A stretch of DNA of 59,595 nucleotides, taken from Sphingobacteriia bacterium (GTDB lineage: Bacteria > Bacteroidota > Bacteroidia > Chitinophagales > Chitinophagaceae). Shown piece by piece: positions 33,769 through 43,770 of the stretch (position 1 is the first letter of the stretch; each line of letters begins with the position of its first letter). Where the stretch lies: positions 1-59,595 of the forward strand of contig RDZY01000020.1 of assembly GCA_004294135.1 (NCBI GenBank), written 5' to 3'. The position numbers and the translations under genes are program-made. The notes beneath the pieces were generated by a model. It saw only the letters and a list, made by a program, of their open reading frames with translations. It had not been told where the DNA came from and made no database searches.

Positions 33769-34220
33769 AGCAATTGAATATTTCTCTGCGATCACTTTGA
33801 GCCTTGGCGAGTAAAACTATTTTTTGAATTCCTTGGCTATTAATTTTGACTTTCAAGTGTGTTCTTTCCTACATTGTACGCATAAACAAAATATAAAATA
33901 AGTTTTTTTGTTTGTTTTACTGGCTTAAATCTACTCTACTAATAAGGTCAATTGGTTGGAATTTTGGACTTCATTACTGGTGCTGCCCACCCAACTAAAT
34001 CTTAGTTATTGACTGCAGTTATTTTATGACTGTCATTATTTTAAATGCTATTTTTTCATTTATATCACCAAAATCGTTCTTCTTTTAGCAAGATATACGT
34101 TGAAACTACTGTTTACCGCCCACTTCTAAAATTTCCCTAAATCTCTCGATTTGCAGCCTTCAATTTCTAATTTTAGCTATAATAAGCTATGTTTGCCCGT
34201 GTTTAAAAATCAGAACCAAT
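33769..34220. other. Divergent intergenic region (452 bp)
   Basis: Lies between the divergent mtaB and DUF2723 genes and is A+T-rich. No convincing ORF or RNA. It contains the mtaB promoter side and, at 34188-34195, TATGTTTG, an exact -7 box 25 bp before the DUF2723 start. The rest shows no repeat or strong hairpin that I could find. Confidence 0.5.
34188..34195 (+). promoter_or_regulatory. -7 promoter box of the DUF2723 gene
   Basis: TATGTTTG matches TAnnTTTG exactly; transcription would start about 20 nt before the ATG at 34221. Confidence 0.45.
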
Positions 34221-37200
34221 ATGCAGTTTAATAAGATCAATAATATTACGGGTTGGGTGGTGTTTTTAATTGCCAGTGTTGTTTATATCATGACGGCCGA
34301 AGCAGGTGGTAGTTTTTGGGATTGCGGTGAATTCGTAAGTAGTTGTTATAAACTACAAATTCCCCATCCGCCAGGGGCTCCTTTGTTTGTAATTCTAGGA
34401 AGAATTTTTATTGTATTCTTTGGCGATAATCCGCTTAACGCTGCTCGGGCTGTGAATATGATGAGCGCTATTGCCAGTAGCTTTACCATATTATTTCTGT
34501 TCTGGACCATCACGCATTTTGCACGTAGAATTATTGATATTAAAAATAATTCCATACCATCTGCATACCAAATTTGGATGATCATGGGAGCTGGGGTAGT
34601 AGGCGCATTGTCTTACACTTTCAGTGATTCTTTCTGGTTCAGTGCTGTTGAAGGTGAAGTTTATGCCCTCTCTTCTTTTTTTACGGCAATCGTTTTCTGG
34701 GCTATCCTTAAATGGGAGAACCAAGCAGATGAACCTGGGGCTGATCGATGGATTGTGTTTATCTTTTTTATGATGGGCCTTTCTATTGGCGTTCACTTAC
34801 TTAATCTTCTTACCATTCCTGCCATTGTAATGGTGTACTATTTCCGCAGAAGAGAAACCTTTAATTACAGTTTGGTGCGTTCATGGTTTATACGCATTGC
34901 AGCAATAGGTGGGGCGCTGGCTTTTGTGGCTGCATTAATTGCTGCCGCTGCTGATGCAGGCGAGAATGTGGCTATGGATGGTACCATTGCGGGTCTCGTA
35001 ATTTTAGGTACCGTTATGACCATTGGTCTATTATTCGCAGTGGAAAAATTCAATTCAAAAAACAAAGCTTATTTTGGTGGAGTATATATTTTCTTCCTCA
35101 TTGGTTGTGCTGTTACTGGCATTATTCAAGTTGGGGTTATTCAATATTCTATTAAACTGGCGGGCTCATTCGACCGCTGGTTTGTAAATGGAGCTGGTAT
35201 GCCTTTCTTCACTGGCTTTTCCATCTTCTTCTGCTTGGTAGCTGCTGCCATCTGGTATGGTTTACATATTGCCGCTAAAAAGCTATGGCCTTATCTTACT
35301 TTGTCCATCTGGTGTATTGCGTTTATGTTTATTGGCTATAGTACTTATTTAACCACCATGATCCGCAGTAGTGCCAATCCTTCTGTTGATATGTATAATG
35401 TGGACAATCCGATGAGCTTAGTAGGTTATTTGGGTAGGGAACAATATGGTGATTTTCCGCTGTTATATGGTCAGAAATTTACCTCACAACCAATAGATTT
35501 GAAGAATACTGGCATGCGTTACCAAAAAGCGCGTGATAAATACATTGAAGTAGGGCAGGATAAGAAATATATTTATGCAGCGGAAGACAAAATGCTCTTC
35601 CCCCGTGTTTGGGATGCCAGCGACGATCAATACCATGCTTATTATTACGCAACTTTCTTAGGCATTCCAAAGCTCAAAGACGGTACTTATGAGCGGGCTC
35701 CCAATCAAGCAGATAATATTAAATTTTTTGTAGGCTATCAATTCTACTGGATGTATTTCCGCTATTTTATGTGGAATTTCTCCGGTAAGCAAAACGATAT
35801 TCAAGGGGTGTATACTGGAAATACACGCGATGGTAATTGGATTACAGGTATTCCATTGATTGATAACATTTTATACGGAGATCAAAGCCAATTGCCAGAT
35901 TCCCTCAAAAAGAACAAAGCCAATAACAAATTATTTGCCCTTCCTTTTATATTGGGCTTGATTGGCTTTTTCTACCAACGTAAAAAACGTGGCGATGATG
36001 CATTCAGTAATTTGCTCATGTTCTTCTTCACTGGTTTTGCCATTGTACTCTACCTGAACCAAGCGGGTAACCAACCCCGTGAGCGTGACTATGCTTATGT
36101 AGGTAGCTTCTACGCATTTGCTGTTTGGATAGGATTGGGGGTGATGGGCATTGCTGCTTTTTTACAGAAAAAACTCTCTGCTACCGTAGCTGCTTCTGCT
36201 GCTACTATTGTTTGTCTCTTAGCCGTGCCTGCTGTATTGGCGCAACAAGAATGGGATGATCATGATAGAAGTAAAAAAGTACTGTCAAGAGATTTGGCTA
36301 AAGATTATTTAGAAAGCTGTGCTCCCAATGCCATTCTCTTTACTTTTGGCGACAACGATACTTATCCCCTCTGGTATGCCCAAGAGGTAGAAGGCATTCG
36401 CCCTGATATTCGGGTAATTAATTATAGCTTGTTGGGAATTGACTGGTATATTAATGAACTCCGATATAAAGTAAACCAGAGTGCACCCATCGACGTAATT
36501 TGGTCGGCCGAGCAAATTGAAGGTTCTAAAAGAGACTATGCCATGTATCGTCCCAAACCCAATATTCCAGAAGATAGGTTCTATGATTTATTCGATTTAA
36601 TGAAGAACTATGTAGGCAGTGATGATAGAACTAAAATGGAAGATAGGGGCAATGGTGAACCACTTAGCACATTCCCTGTTCGTAAATTCTCTGTGCCAGT
36701 TGATAAGGCTTTTGTATTGGCCAACAACACCGTAAACCCGACTGATAGTGTAGTGAATGAAATGCGTTTTGAATTGCCCAAATCTTCTATGATGAAGAAT
36801 GATATGGCCGTTCTGAATATTATTGCTGCTAATAAATGGAATCGCCCCATCTATTTTACCAACCCGCAAATTGAATTGGGTTTTGATCAATTCCTTAGAA
36901 GAGATGGATTGAGTCACCGACTGATTCCTGTGCAAAATTCAAGGGTTAATACCAATTGGATGAAAGACAAAGCACTGAATGTATTTGCTGCTGGTAATGC
37001 AGATATTAAAGGCGTTTATTTTGATGAAGAAAATCGCAGACACCTCAACAGCATCCGTTCTGCTTATGCTGATTTGGCCATTGACTTGGCCAATACTGGC
37101 AGAAAAGAAGAAGCCAGAAAAGTGTTGGAGAAAGTAGATAAGATGATGGACGAAGAAAATTTCTCTTATGGTATGGTAAGCAGGGGTAATATGCACAATA

Positions 37201-37454
37201 GAAATTCTTTAATGTTATTGGAAGCTTGTTATATGGCCGATGCCAAAAAATTAATTGAAAAAATTAGCCAAGCAGTAAGCAAGGATCTAAAACAACAGAT
37301 TCAATACTATGATTCGCTAGGGGGAATGAAAGCGGAGTTAATGGCCGATGAAAAACGCATGGCCGAAGGTTATTTGGATGGATTGGAACGCATGAAGACC
37401 GTGTACAATCCTGCCATTCAAATTCCGGGTAAATTGATGTCACCGAAACCCTAA
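34221..37454 (+). CDS. DUF2723 family large membrane protein (GT-C-like)
   Basis: The 1077 residues start with the DUF2723 signature WVVFLIASVVYIMTAEAGGSFWDCGEF, followed by KLQIPHPPGAPLFVILGRIF. About a dozen transmembrane helices occupy residues 10-350 and 570-690; a large soluble domain fills the C-terminal third, with a TPR-like helical end (EEARKVLEKVDKMM). The early acidic and HPPGAP motifs resemble GT-C glycosyltransferases that use lipid-linked sugars, so a role in protein or envelope glycosylation is plausible. The donor and acceptor are unknown. Confidence 0.88.
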   Translation: MQFNKINNITGWVVFLIASVVYIMTAEAGGSFWDCGEFVSSCYKLQIPHPPGAPLFVILGRIFIVFFGDNPLNAARAVNMMSAIASSFTILFLFWTITHFARRIIDIKNNSIPSAYQIWMIMGAGVVGALSYTFSDSFWFSAVEGEVYALSSFFTAIVFWAILKWENQADEPGADRWIVFIFFMMGLSIGVHLLNLLTIPAIVMVYYFRRRETFNYSLVRSWFIRIAAIGGALAFVAALIAAAADAGENVAMDGTIAGLVILGTVMTIGLLFAVEKFNSKNKAYFGGVYIFFLIGCAVTGIIQVGVIQYSIKLAGSFDRWFVNGAGMPFFTGFSIFFCLVAAAIWYGLHIAAKKLWPYLTLSIWCIAFMFIGYSTYLTTMIRSSANPSVDMYNVDNPMSLVGYLGREQYGDFPLLYGQKFTSQPIDLKNTGMRYQKARDKYIEVGQDKKYIYAAEDKMLFPRVWDASDDQYHAYYYATFLGIPKLKDGTYERAPNQADNIKFFVGYQFYWMYFRYFMWNFSGKQNDIQGVYTGNTRDGNWITGIPLIDNILYGDQSQLPDSLKKNKANNKLFALPFILGLIGFFYQRKKRGDDAFSNLLMFFFTGFAIVLYLNQAGNQPRERDYAYVGSFYAFAVWIGLGVMGIAAFLQKKLSATVAASAATIVCLLAVPAVLAQQEWDDHDRSKKVLSRDLAKDYLESCAPNAILFTFGDNDTYPLWYAQEVEGIRPDIRVINYSLLGIDWYINELRYKVNQSAPIDVIWSAEQIEGSKRDYAMYRPKPNIPEDRFYDLFDLMKNYVGSDDRTKMEDRGNGEPLSTFPVRKFSVPVDKAFVLANNTVNPTDSVVNEMRFELPKSSMMKNDMAVLNIIAANKWNRPIYFTNPQIELGFDQFLRRDGLSHRLIPVQNSRVNTNWMKDKALNVFAAGNADIKGVYFDEENRRHLNSIRSAYADLAIDLANTGRKEEARKVLEKVDKMMDEENFSYGMVSRGNMHNRNSLMLLEACYMADAKKLIEKISQAVSKDLKQQIQYYDSLGGMKAELMADEKRMAEGYLDGLERMKTVYNPAIQIPGKLMSPKP

Positions 37455-37514
37455 TTCATCATTCAAAAAATAAATTGATCCTGAACATTAAGCAGGTCTC
37501 ATTGTTATACTAGT

Positions 37515-38612
37515 ATGCTGGGACACCGATTCATACCATTCAATCCCAATGAGCAAGCTGGCACTAAGTTCGAGCAGTTGTTAGATATATTTATGCAATT
37601 GCTTAACTATACCAGCGGTGATGCCGCTGAAGCACTTCAATGGATGAATGAGTTGGATCAAAAATTCAAACTCACCAACGATGATTATGGCATGGGTGAT
37701 TTTATTGATGACCTGAAACAAAACAATTACCTCAAAGAGAATGATGCCGATGGTAGTTTTTCCATCACTGGAAAATCGGAACAAACCATCCGTAAGAAAA
37801 GCCTTGAAGAAATTTTTGGTAAACTAAAGAAATCGAAGCAAGGCAATCATCAGACTTTTAAGCAAGGTCAAGGTGATGAGTTGAATCCCGATACCCGACC
37901 TTTTCAATTCGGTGATATGCTGGAGCAAATAGATTTTACCGAAAGTATTCGCAATGCACAGATCAGCAGGGGAGTGGCTTCGTTTTCTATGCAAGAAGAC
38001 GATTTGCAAATTCGCGAAAGCGATTTTAAAACCCAGACCTCTACCGTGTTAATGATTGATATTTCTCACTCCATGATTTTGTACGGCGAAGATAGAATTA
38101 CGCCCGCCAAAAAGGTAGCCATGGCATTGAGTGAGCTCATCACCACCAAATACCCAAAAGATACCATTGATATTGTAGTATTTGGGAATGATGCTTGGCG
38201 TATTGAAATTAAAGACTTGCCTTACTTAAAAGTAGGGCCTTATCATACCAATACCGTAGCGGGTCTGGAGCTGGCGATGGACTTGCTTCGCAGAAGAAAA
38301 AATGCCAACAAACAAATCTTTATGATTACCGATGGCAAGCCCACTTGCTTAAAAATTGGTAAACAATACTATAAAAATAGTTTCGGGCTAGATCGTAAAG
38401 TAGTGAACCGCTGCATTAATCTTGCAGCCCAATGCAAGAAATTAAAAATTCCGATTACTACTTTTATGATTGCATCCGACCCCTATCTTCAGAATTTTGT
38501 ACAGGAATTCACGGAGATGAATAATGGAAAAGCTTTTTTTGCTTCCTTAGATAAATTAGGGGCTTTTGTATTTAAAGATTTTGAGAGTGGGAAAAGAAAA
38601 ACGCTTTATTAA
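37515..38612 (+). CDS. VWA-domain protein, partner of the MoxR/ChlI-like ATPase
   Basis: The 365 residues have a helical N-terminal half and a VWA domain from about residue 175 to the end. The MIDAS motif is DISHSM (in TVLMIDISHSMILYGEDR), with a downstream Thr and the ITDGKPT Asp segment. Such proteins use a bound metal to hold protein ligands. The gene is directly followed by an AAA+ ATPase of the magnesium-chelatase type, the usual VWA-AAA pairing for remodelling or metal insertion complexes. The target is not evident. Confidence 0.88.
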   Translation: MLGHRFIPFNPNEQAGTKFEQLLDIFMQLLNYTSGDAAEALQWMNELDQKFKLTNDDYGMGDFIDDLKQNNYLKENDADGSFSITGKSEQTIRKKSLEEIFGKLKKSKQGNHQTFKQGQGDELNPDTRPFQFGDMLEQIDFTESIRNAQISRGVASFSMQEDDLQIRESDFKTQTSTVLMIDISHSMILYGEDRITPAKKVAMALSELITTKYPKDTIDIVVFGNDAWRIEIKDLPYLKVGPYHTNTVAGLELAMDLLRRRKNANKQIFMITDGKPTCLKIGKQYYKNSFGLDRKVVNRCINLAAQCKKLKIPITTFMIASDPYLQNFVQEFTEMNNGKAFFASLDKLGAFVFKDFESGKRKTLY

Positions 38613-38637
38613 TACATCTCCCTTACTAAAAATAAAT

Positions 38638-40182
38638 ATGGATATCGAACAAATAAATACCCTAGCAGAATTAAAGAAAAGTGGCTACCAGCCCAAGTCA
38701 GTAAAAGAAGAAGTACGCAACAACCTAATTCAAACCATTCGCAATAAAGAAAATCCTTTTACGGGTATTATGGGTTATGAAGATACCGTAATTCCTGATA
38801 CTGAAAGGGCATTGTTGAGCCGTCACAATATTTTATTCTTGGGATTACGGGGTCAAGCCAAGACTAGAATGGCGCGACAAATGGTGGATCTTCTGGATGA
38901 ATATATTCCAGTGGTAGCTGGTTCTGAAGTAAACGACGATCCGCTGAAACCTTTTAGTAAATATGCCCGTGATTTAATTGCAGAGAAAGGAGATGATACG
39001 CCAATAGAATGGGTGCATAGAAAGGAACGTTATGGCGAAAAATTAGCTACGCCAGACGTGAGCGTAGCCGATTTAATTGGAGACATTGACCCCATTAAAG
39101 CAGCCAATCTTAAGCTCAGCTTTTCCGATGAAAAAGTAATTCATTATGGTATAATTCCAAGAAGCAATCGTGGTATTTTTGTAATCAATGAGTTGCCCGA
39201 TTTGCAAGCCCGCATACAAGTTGCTTTATTCAATATTTTACAGGAAGGTGATATACAAATTCGTGGGTTTAAACTCCGAATGCCACTAGATATATTATTT
39301 GTATTCACTGCCAACCCAGAAGATTATACCAACCGAGGAAGCATTGTAACGCCTTTGAAAGATCGTATACAAAGCCAGATACTTACGCACTATCCAAAAG
39401 ATATAGAAACCTCTTTATCTATTACCGAACAGGAAGCAGATATATTAGACGTACAAAAAGATAGGGTGGTACTAAGCGATTTGGTGAAACGTTTGATAGA
39501 ACAAGTTGCGTTTGAAGCAAGATCTAATGAATATGTGGACAAGAAAAGTGGCGTTAGTGCAAGGCTAACCATTGCTGCTTTGGAAAATGCAGTAAGCAGT
39601 GCAGAGCGCAGAGCCCTTATTCATGGGGAGGCTAAAACACAGGTCTGGATCAGTGATTTAACAGGTATTATTCCAGCCATTACTGGTAAAATAGAATTGG
39701 TATATGAAGGTGAACAAGAGGGGCCTTATCAGGTTGCAGTGAACTTACTTGACAAGTCGATCCGCACCCAATTTCTCACTTATTTCCCCAATCCAGAACT
39801 GGCTAAAAAAAGAAAGCAAAGCAATAAGAAATCGGTGGAGGAAGCAAAGGTAGAAAGTCCCTACAAACAAATTACCCGCTGGTTTGATGCTGGCAATCAA
39901 GTTGATTTGTTGTTTGATATGACAGACGCAGCTAAAGTAGAAGCATTGTATAAGGTAGATGGGTTATTTGGGCTGGTGAAAAAACTATATCCTAAGTTGA
40001 ATGAATTAGAAAATGCGTTGATGATGGAATTTGTGTTGAATGGATTAGCCGCATATTCACTCATCAGCAAAAAAGTAATTGAAGGCAAAATATCTTTCAA
40101 CGATTTAATGGGAAGCATGATGAACTTAGGCTCTTTTGGTGAGCCCGATGATGATGAGATTGTAGATGAAGATTTTGGCTAA
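38638..40182 (+). CDS. AAA+ ATPase, magnesium-chelatase/MoxR-like
   Basis: From ATG 38638 (MDIEQINTLAELKKSGY) it has 514 residues; the longer frame from 38566 overlaps the VWA gene. Walker A is LFLGLRGQAKTRMARQ, an unusual form of GxxGxAKT. Walker B lies in RGIFVINELPDL with Glu-Leu-Pro instead of Asp-Glu. Sensor 1 is FVFTANPEDYTNRG, and the ChlI-like insert PLKDRIQSQILTHYP follows. There is no sign of bacteriochlorophyll genes, so this is a generic MoxR-VWA pair. Its stop overlaps that of the convergent next gene by 4 bp. Confidence 0.88.
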   Translation: MDIEQINTLAELKKSGYQPKSVKEEVRNNLIQTIRNKENPFTGIMGYEDTVIPDTERALLSRHNILFLGLRGQAKTRMARQMVDLLDEYIPVVAGSEVNDDPLKPFSKYARDLIAEKGDDTPIEWVHRKERYGEKLATPDVSVADLIGDIDPIKAANLKLSFSDEKVIHYGIIPRSNRGIFVINELPDLQARIQVALFNILQEGDIQIRGFKLRMPLDILFVFTANPEDYTNRGSIVTPLKDRIQSQILTHYPKDIETSLSITEQEADILDVQKDRVVLSDLVKRLIEQVAFEARSNEYVDKKSGVSARLTIAALENAVSSAERRALIHGEAKTQVWISDLTGIIPAITGKIELVYEGEQEGPYQVAVNLLDKSIRTQFLTYFPNPELAKKRKQSNKKSVEEAKVESPYKQITRWFDAGNQVDLLFDMTDAAKVEALYKVDGLFGLVKKLYPKLNELENALMMEFVLNGLAAYSLISKKVIEGKISFNDLMGSMMNLGSFGEPDDDEIVDEDFG

Positions 40183-41075
40183 TCTTTCTTTTGCTTTTCT
40201 TTCAACAGCAATCCAAGTCTTATTCCAAATGAGAACGAAAGACCGGGACTTTTTCCAATTCTTGAATTGGCATAGTTGAATGCACTTACGTCGCCATCTA
40301 CCAGAAACTGTGAGTTGTTCTTTTTATTGTCGAATCCATAACCAAAGCCCCAGTACCAATCAATCAACATATCATTTCCAAAAACCCATTGTTTACCCAA
40401 TTCAACTTGTAAGGCCGCAAAAACAGTGTTGGGTCTATCAATTACGTATTCTGATCCACCTTTCCACAACAATTTATTCTCGTTGTATGAACCTAAGTAT
40501 ACCAATGGTTTGGCATAAGCTCCTTGTAAAATATGGGTGAATCGGGTTCTGCCAAAAAGAAAGTCTGGCAGTTTATTAAACTTGTATCCACCGCTCACAA
40601 ATATACCAAAGGGACTCTTTTTGGTTTCTTGAAATCCAGATGCATTGTAACTGTATTGGATAATTGAGTTTTTACCCAGTCCAATAATACCGAGCGATAG
40701 TTCATAACTTTTGCCTACACCGGTACTTTTTTCATAGCTAATTTGTGTATAACCAATTAGGGGGCCGATAAAGTCGAATTTTAGCGCCCTTGTTTTCTGA
40801 CCAATATAATTCTCGGGATCTTTAAGTGGATCAGTGGCGCTTGAAGTCTGATCTTTTTTGCCATTCTCGAATGTGATATTTTTTACTTGATCTCTGGAAA
40901 TAGTGAAGATGGGGCCAGAGAGGTCTTCCCACAGTAAGTACTTTATTTCTTCCGTACCAACTTCTTTAATTCTACATTTAACGAGGGTATTATTTTTTTT
41001 AACAATTATATCTTGGGAATTTGCTGAATGGTTAAATGCAAGTAGTAATAAAATTGACAGGCATATATATTTCAT
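40179..41075 (-). CDS. Exported protein with outer-membrane barrel-like C-terminal part
   Basis: The 298 residues have a signal peptide (1-20, SANS-QD). An N-terminal module follows, DIIVKKNNTLVKCRIKEVGTEEIKYLLWEDLSGPIFTISRDQVKNITFENG, seen in many Bacteroidota exported proteins. Residues 95-298 look like a small beta barrel (alternating strands, FSFGIRLGLLL near the end). I cannot assign a function. It lies downstream of the cysteine desulfurase on the same strand with a 55-bp gap. Confidence 0.75.
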   Translation of the reverse strand: MKYICLSILLLLAFNHSANSQDIIVKKNNTLVKCRIKEVGTEEIKYLLWEDLSGPIFTISRDQVKNITFENGKKDQTSSATDPLKDPENYIGQKTRALKFDFIGPLIGYTQISYEKSTGVGKSYELSLGIIGLGKNSIIQYSYNASGFQETKKSPFGIFVSGGYKFNKLPDFLFGRTRFTHILQGAYAKPLVYLGSYNENKLLWKGGSEYVIDRPNTVFAALQVELGKQWVFGNDMLIDWYWGFGYGFDNKKNNSQFLVDGDVSAFNYANSRIGKSPGLSFSFGIRLGLLLKEKQKKD

Positions 41076-41130
41076 ACAAAGGGATTTTCAGAAAGACATA
41101 ATTGCTAAAAAAAACGCTGCATTAATAATA

Positions 41131-42258
41131 TTAAATAAATTCAGCCAACTTTGCAACCACATGATCAATCTCCGCTCTGGTATTGTGTTTGCTAAAAGAA
41201 AAGCGAACGGTAACTTGGTTGGGATTGTTATTGATGGCATTTATTACATGCGAGCCTTGATCGGCGCCACTGGTGCAAGCACTACCGCCACTGGCACAGA
41301 TATTATTAATGTCCAGATTGAATAAAATCATCTCACTTTTCTCCGTCTTTGGAAAACTAGCACTCAATACTGCATAAAGACTACGCCCCAATGGATCGCC
41401 GTTGAAAGCAACTCCTTGAATATTTTTTTTCAGTTGCTCCATCATATACCTTTTCAGCGAACCTATATAAGTACTTTCTTTTTCGTAGCCTTCCGTAGCC
41501 AATTGCAAGGCTTTGGCAAAACCAACAATTCCGTATAAATTCTCAGTACCAGCGCGCATATTTCTTTCTTGACTGCCCCCATGTACCAATGGTTTTATTT
41601 TTACGTTTTCATTGATATATAAAATACCGACGCCTTTGGGTCCATGAAATTTGTGGCCAGCACCAGTAATAAAATGGACGGGCATATTTCTAAGATCAAA
41701 AGGGAAGTGACCAACGGTCTGCACCGTATCGCTGTGAAAAATAGCATTAAACTGTTTACACAGATTTCCAACAGCATACAAGTCCAGCATATTCCCAATT
41801 TCATTATTGGCGTGCATCAGGGTTACCAAACATTTTTCTTCGCTTTGGGCAAGTAATCTTTCAAGGTCTTCTAAATCAATATGTCCATCCGGCAATAGTT
41901 TTACATAGCTTAAAGCGGCTTCACCATTGTGATAAAGGTATTCTACAGTATGGGTGGTTGCATGGTGTTCAATTACAGCGCTGATGATATGTTTACAGCC
42001 AAGGTCGCGAACGGCAGCAGTAATAGCGGTATTGCTACTTTCGGTACCACCACTGGTGAAACATATTTCAGCTGGATGGGCATTGAGTATTTTGGCGACT
42101 GATTTACGTGCGTTCTCAATGGCCATTCTACATTCTCTTCCATAACTGTAAATTGAGGAAGGGTTGCCAAAGTGGGTAGTGAGATAAGGCATCATTGCAT
42201 CTAAAACAGCAGGGTCTAGTGATGTGGTAGCCGCATTATCGAAGTATATTCTTTCCAT
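41131..42258 (-). CDS. Cysteine desulfurase (IscS/NifS-like)
   Basis: The 375-residue PLP enzyme removes sulfur from cysteine for Fe-S clusters and tRNA thiolation. The opening YFDNAATTSLDPAVLDAM is diagnostic. The PLP Lys lies in HFITGAGHKFHGPKGVGI; the persulfide Cys lies in ASGGSACTSGADQGSHV. The active-site loop length suits the IscS/NifS class I. No iscU or sufE gene is adjacent, so the partner is elsewhere. Confidence 0.93.
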   Translation of the reverse strand: MERIYFDNAATTSLDPAVLDAMMPYLTTHFGNPSSIYSYGRECRMAIENARKSVAKILNAHPAEICFTSGGTESSNTAITAAVRDLGCKHIISAVIEHHATTHTVEYLYHNGEAALSYVKLLPDGHIDLEDLERLLAQSEEKCLVTLMHANNEIGNMLDLYAVGNLCKQFNAIFHSDTVQTVGHFPFDLRNMPVHFITGAGHKFHGPKGVGILYINENVKIKPLVHGGSQERNMRAGTENLYGIVGFAKALQLATEGYEKESTYIGSLKRYMMEQLKKNIQGVAFNGDPLGRSLYAVLSASFPKTEKSEMILFNLDINNICASGGSACTSGADQGSHVINAINNNPNQVTVRFSFSKHNTRAEIDHVVAKLAEFI

Positions 42259-42301
42259 TTACGAATTTATTTAATCATTCAAAAAATAAGTATTCAGCCT
42301 A

Positions 42302-43687
42302 TTACTGTGCTGCCTCCTGAATATCACCCATCAAACGTTTTGCAATATTGGCAGCAACGGTCTCGCTGTTACTTTCTGCATAAATACGAATAATAGGCTC
42401 CGTATTACTGCTTCTTAAATGTACCCAATCGTTGTCGAATTCTATTTTTAATCCATCATCGGTATTGATTGGATTTTTCTGGTATTTCTTTTTAATATGC
42501 TCAAAAATTTTATGGAGATCCACTCCTTTGGTCAGTTCAATTTTATTTTTACTGATGAAATAATCTGGATAGGAATTTCTCAGCTGTTTGACAGTTTTTT
42601 TCTGAAGGGCAAGATGGGTCAGAAAAAGTGCGATACCTATTAATGCGTCTCTGCCATAGTGCAGGTCAGGCACAATAATACCACCATTGCCTTCACCACC
42701 AATAACTGCGTTAACGGCCTTCATTTTAGTCACCACATTTACTTCACCTACTGCACTGGCGAAGTATTCGCCACCATGTTTTAGGGTAATATCTTTTAGC
42801 GCGCGGGTACTGCTCATATTGCTTACGGTATTGCCTTTTCTATGTGAAAGCATATAATCTGCTACTGCTACCAGTGTATATTCTTCACCAAAAAGACTTC
42901 CATCTTCACAAACAAAGCAAAGTCTATCCACATCTGGATCAACGGCAATACCAAGGTCGGCTTTTTGTTTGTTCACTTCATTACAAAGTTCACGCAAATT
43001 TTCGGGTAAGGGTTCAGGATTGTGGGCAAAGTTTCCATTAACTGTGCTGTTTAGCACCGTAAAATCTTTAACACCTAATGCGTTCAAAAGTGCAGGAACA
43101 GCAATGGCACCAGTACTATTGATGGCATCAATTACAATTTTAAATTTAGCTTTTTTAATAGCGGCAACATCCACAAGTGGATAGTTTACGCAAGCTTCAA
43201 TATGTTTTTCCAGCAGTTGGTTGCCTGGGGTGCAAGTTCCTAGTTTATCAACAGTGGCAAAAATAAAATCGTCATTGGCTGCAATGGCTAAAAGTGCAGC
43301 ACCATCAGCCGCATTAATGAATTCCCCATGGTGGTTCAATAATTTAAGCGCATTCCATTCTTTGGGATTATGGCTGGCAGTTAAAATAATCCCCCCTGCT
43401 GCTTTTTCAAAGCAAACGGCCATTTCAACAGTAGGTGTGGTACTTAATCCCAGATCAATTACGTTAATACCCATTGCATTCAGGGTATGAACCACCAAGC
43501 CTTGTACCATTTCGCCGCTTATTCTACCATCCCTACCTACTACTACTGTGTTGTTGAGGGGCGACTGGTTTTTTAACCAACTGCCATAAGCAGCGGTAAA
43601 ACGAACCAGGTCAAGGGGACTCAAAGTATCCCCCGGTTTTCCGCCAATAGTACCCCTAATACCCGAAATGCTCTTAATTAATGCCAT
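42302..43687 (-). CDS. glmM: Phosphoglucosamine mutase
   Basis: The 461 residues begin IKSISGIRGTIGG, typical of GlmM and related mutases. Catalytic Ser is in ILTASHNPKEWNALKLL; metal loop DPDVDRLCFV; sugar loop GGEGNGGIIVPDLHYGRDAL; phosphate end RSSNTEPIIRIYAES. It makes glucosamine-1-phosphate for peptidoglycan and LPS precursors. The GEGNGG loop favours glucosamine over mannose or glucose, but paralogues exist and ManB-type specificity is not excluded. It is divergent from the methyltransferase gene. Confidence 0.88.
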   Translation of the reverse strand: MALIKSISGIRGTIGGKPGDTLSPLDLVRFTAAYGSWLKNQSPLNNTVVVGRDGRISGEMVQGLVVHTLNAMGINVIDLGLSTTPTVEMAVCFEKAAGGIILTASHNPKEWNALKLLNHHGEFINAADGAALLAIAANDDFIFATVDKLGTCTPGNQLLEKHIEACVNYPLVDVAAIKKAKFKIVIDAINSTGAIAVPALLNALGVKDFTVLNSTVNGNFAHNPEPLPENLRELCNEVNKQKADLGIAVDPDVDRLCFVCEDGSLFGEEYTLVAVADYMLSHRKGNTVSNMSSTRALKDITLKHGGEYFASAVGEVNVVTKMKAVNAVIGGEGNGGIIVPDLHYGRDALIGIALFLTHLALQKKTVKQLRNSYPDYFISKNKIELTKGVDLHKIFEHIKKKYQKNPINTDDGLKIEFDNDWVHLRSSNTEPIIRIYAESNSETVAANIAKRLMGDIQEAAQ

Positions 43688-43770
43688 ATAATACGCTTGA
43701 AATGGCGGCGAATATAATTCAAATTTTTTGTTTGCCTCTGCATCGTACTTTTACAGTTGAAAAGCTAATT

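Noticed and set aside
38638..40182. Magnesium chelatase for (bacterio)chlorophyll synthesis
   Set aside because: No other tetrapyrrole or photosynthesis genes; the pair fits generic MoxR-VWA remodelling proteins.
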